From Melanocharis versteri (lineage: Eukaryota > Chordata > Aves > Passeriformes > Melanocharitidae): a DNA stretch of 64,000 bases. The DNA lies in NCBI GenBank assembly GCA_013397845.1, contig VZTG01007110.1:515242-579241 (forward strand), written 5' to 3'. Positions within the stretch are counted from its first letter, which is position 1; every line of letters begins with the position of its first letter. The position numbers were made by a program, and so were the translations under genes. Below the pieces are notes generated by a model that saw only the letters and a program-made list of their open reading frames with translations, had not been told where the DNA came from and did not search any database. Below, in pieces: positions 63,447 through 64,000 of this stretch.

Positions 63447-64000
63447 AAATCCTTTGGGGTGAGCTGTGTATAAACAGAGCACAATTCTATTCTCAAATAG
63501 CTTCTAGGTCACTCCTTGGTCTAAGGTGAAGAAAGCTGAGAAAGTGAAGACCTGGTGTAAATGTACCTTCTTCATTGTACAACTTCATGTGCAATGTTTG
63601 GCCTGGGCAAAGGAGACAAAGGAATTAAAGAAGAAAAAGAAATGCAGAGAATTGCACTTCGCTGGCATGGGTCTGTATTTGTGCAGTCCATCTGAAGAGA
63701 GACACTACAAGAAATCTAGCTTTTTGTTGCTTAAATAATTATTTCATTGTTTTAAAATTACTCTCAATTTATAAGAACAAAAAAATGGAAAATCAGACAA
63801 AGTTCTGTCCCTTAACAAAAGACAAGCTTACTTTATACTTTCCTTCCTACTGGTTCAATGTACTCTTACCAGGCTGTGAAGATGCTGCCAAGCACATAAA
63901 ATTAGCAGAACAAAAGGAGGGTAACTGTTTTCTGAAAGACACCCAGAGCCACACCCTTCTACCCAACAGAAACGGAATTTCATGGTACAAAGGGGAGGCT
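63447..64000. other. Gene-free DNA at the right edge
   Basis: Nothing recognisable. A lysine-rich 70-codon plus open frame (63526-63738) is compositional. Confidence 0.6.

Noticed and set aside
1..64000. CRISPR arrays, operons, ribosome binding sites, prokaryotic mobile elements
   Set aside because: The CR1 LINEs and low coding density show vertebrate nuclear DNA, and no regularly spaced identical repeats with unique spacers were seen.

Overview
This looks like about 64 kb of avian nuclear DNA, either intergenic or deep intronic. The evidence is the repeats: eight separate fragments of the CR1 (chicken repeat 1) LINE can be read directly. They include the telltale ATTCTATGATTC-type 3' end, and three carry remnants of the CR1 reverse transcriptase carboxy-terminus (variants of the motif DIRKxFFTxRVVxHWNRLPR). 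Base composition is moderately AT-rich, with short GC-rich, CpG-containing blocks, simple repeats and one assembly ambiguity (an N at 11976). I could not place the species below the level of bird.

I recognise no protein-coding gene with confidence. Most open frames are under 110 codons, start at non-ATG codons, and look like chance frames or lie inside repeats. The longest ones (for example minus 11792-12499, or plus 54968-55423) run through CR1 sequence or GC-rich blocks and should not be taken as genes.

Layout. 1-2440: a probable solo LTR (about 822-1168) in otherwise unassigned DNA. 2444-2940: a GC-rich block of unknown origin. 3790-4082: CR1 (minus). 7920-8244: CR1 (plus) with an internal deletion. 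11109-12197: a cluster made of a CR1 (minus), a 220-bp CpG-dense island and a CR1 (plus). 21403-21593: CR1 (plus). 30.1-32.8 kb: a GC-raised stretch holding the best coding-exon candidate of the window (30469-30657, plus). 34.1-35.0 kb: a minus-strand exon candidate, a compound pentanucleotide microsatellite and an E-box palindrome. 43.5-44.2 kb: a minus-strand exon candidate beside a plus-strand coding-like but broken stretch. 48.0-48.4 kb and 55.1-55.5 kb: GC-rich blocks directly abutting CR1 fragments. 63111-63433: CR1 (minus) flanked by a 13-bp near-perfect direct repeat. The long intervals between these hold nothing I can name.

The most useful leads are several short open intervals bounded by good splice-site look-alikes (plus: 23409-23453, 30469-30657, 56894-56939; minus: 34178-34265, 43558-43630). 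All are inferences from sequence and need transcript or cross-species evidence. They sit on both strands and do not assemble into one gene model. No undescribed system is demonstrated here.
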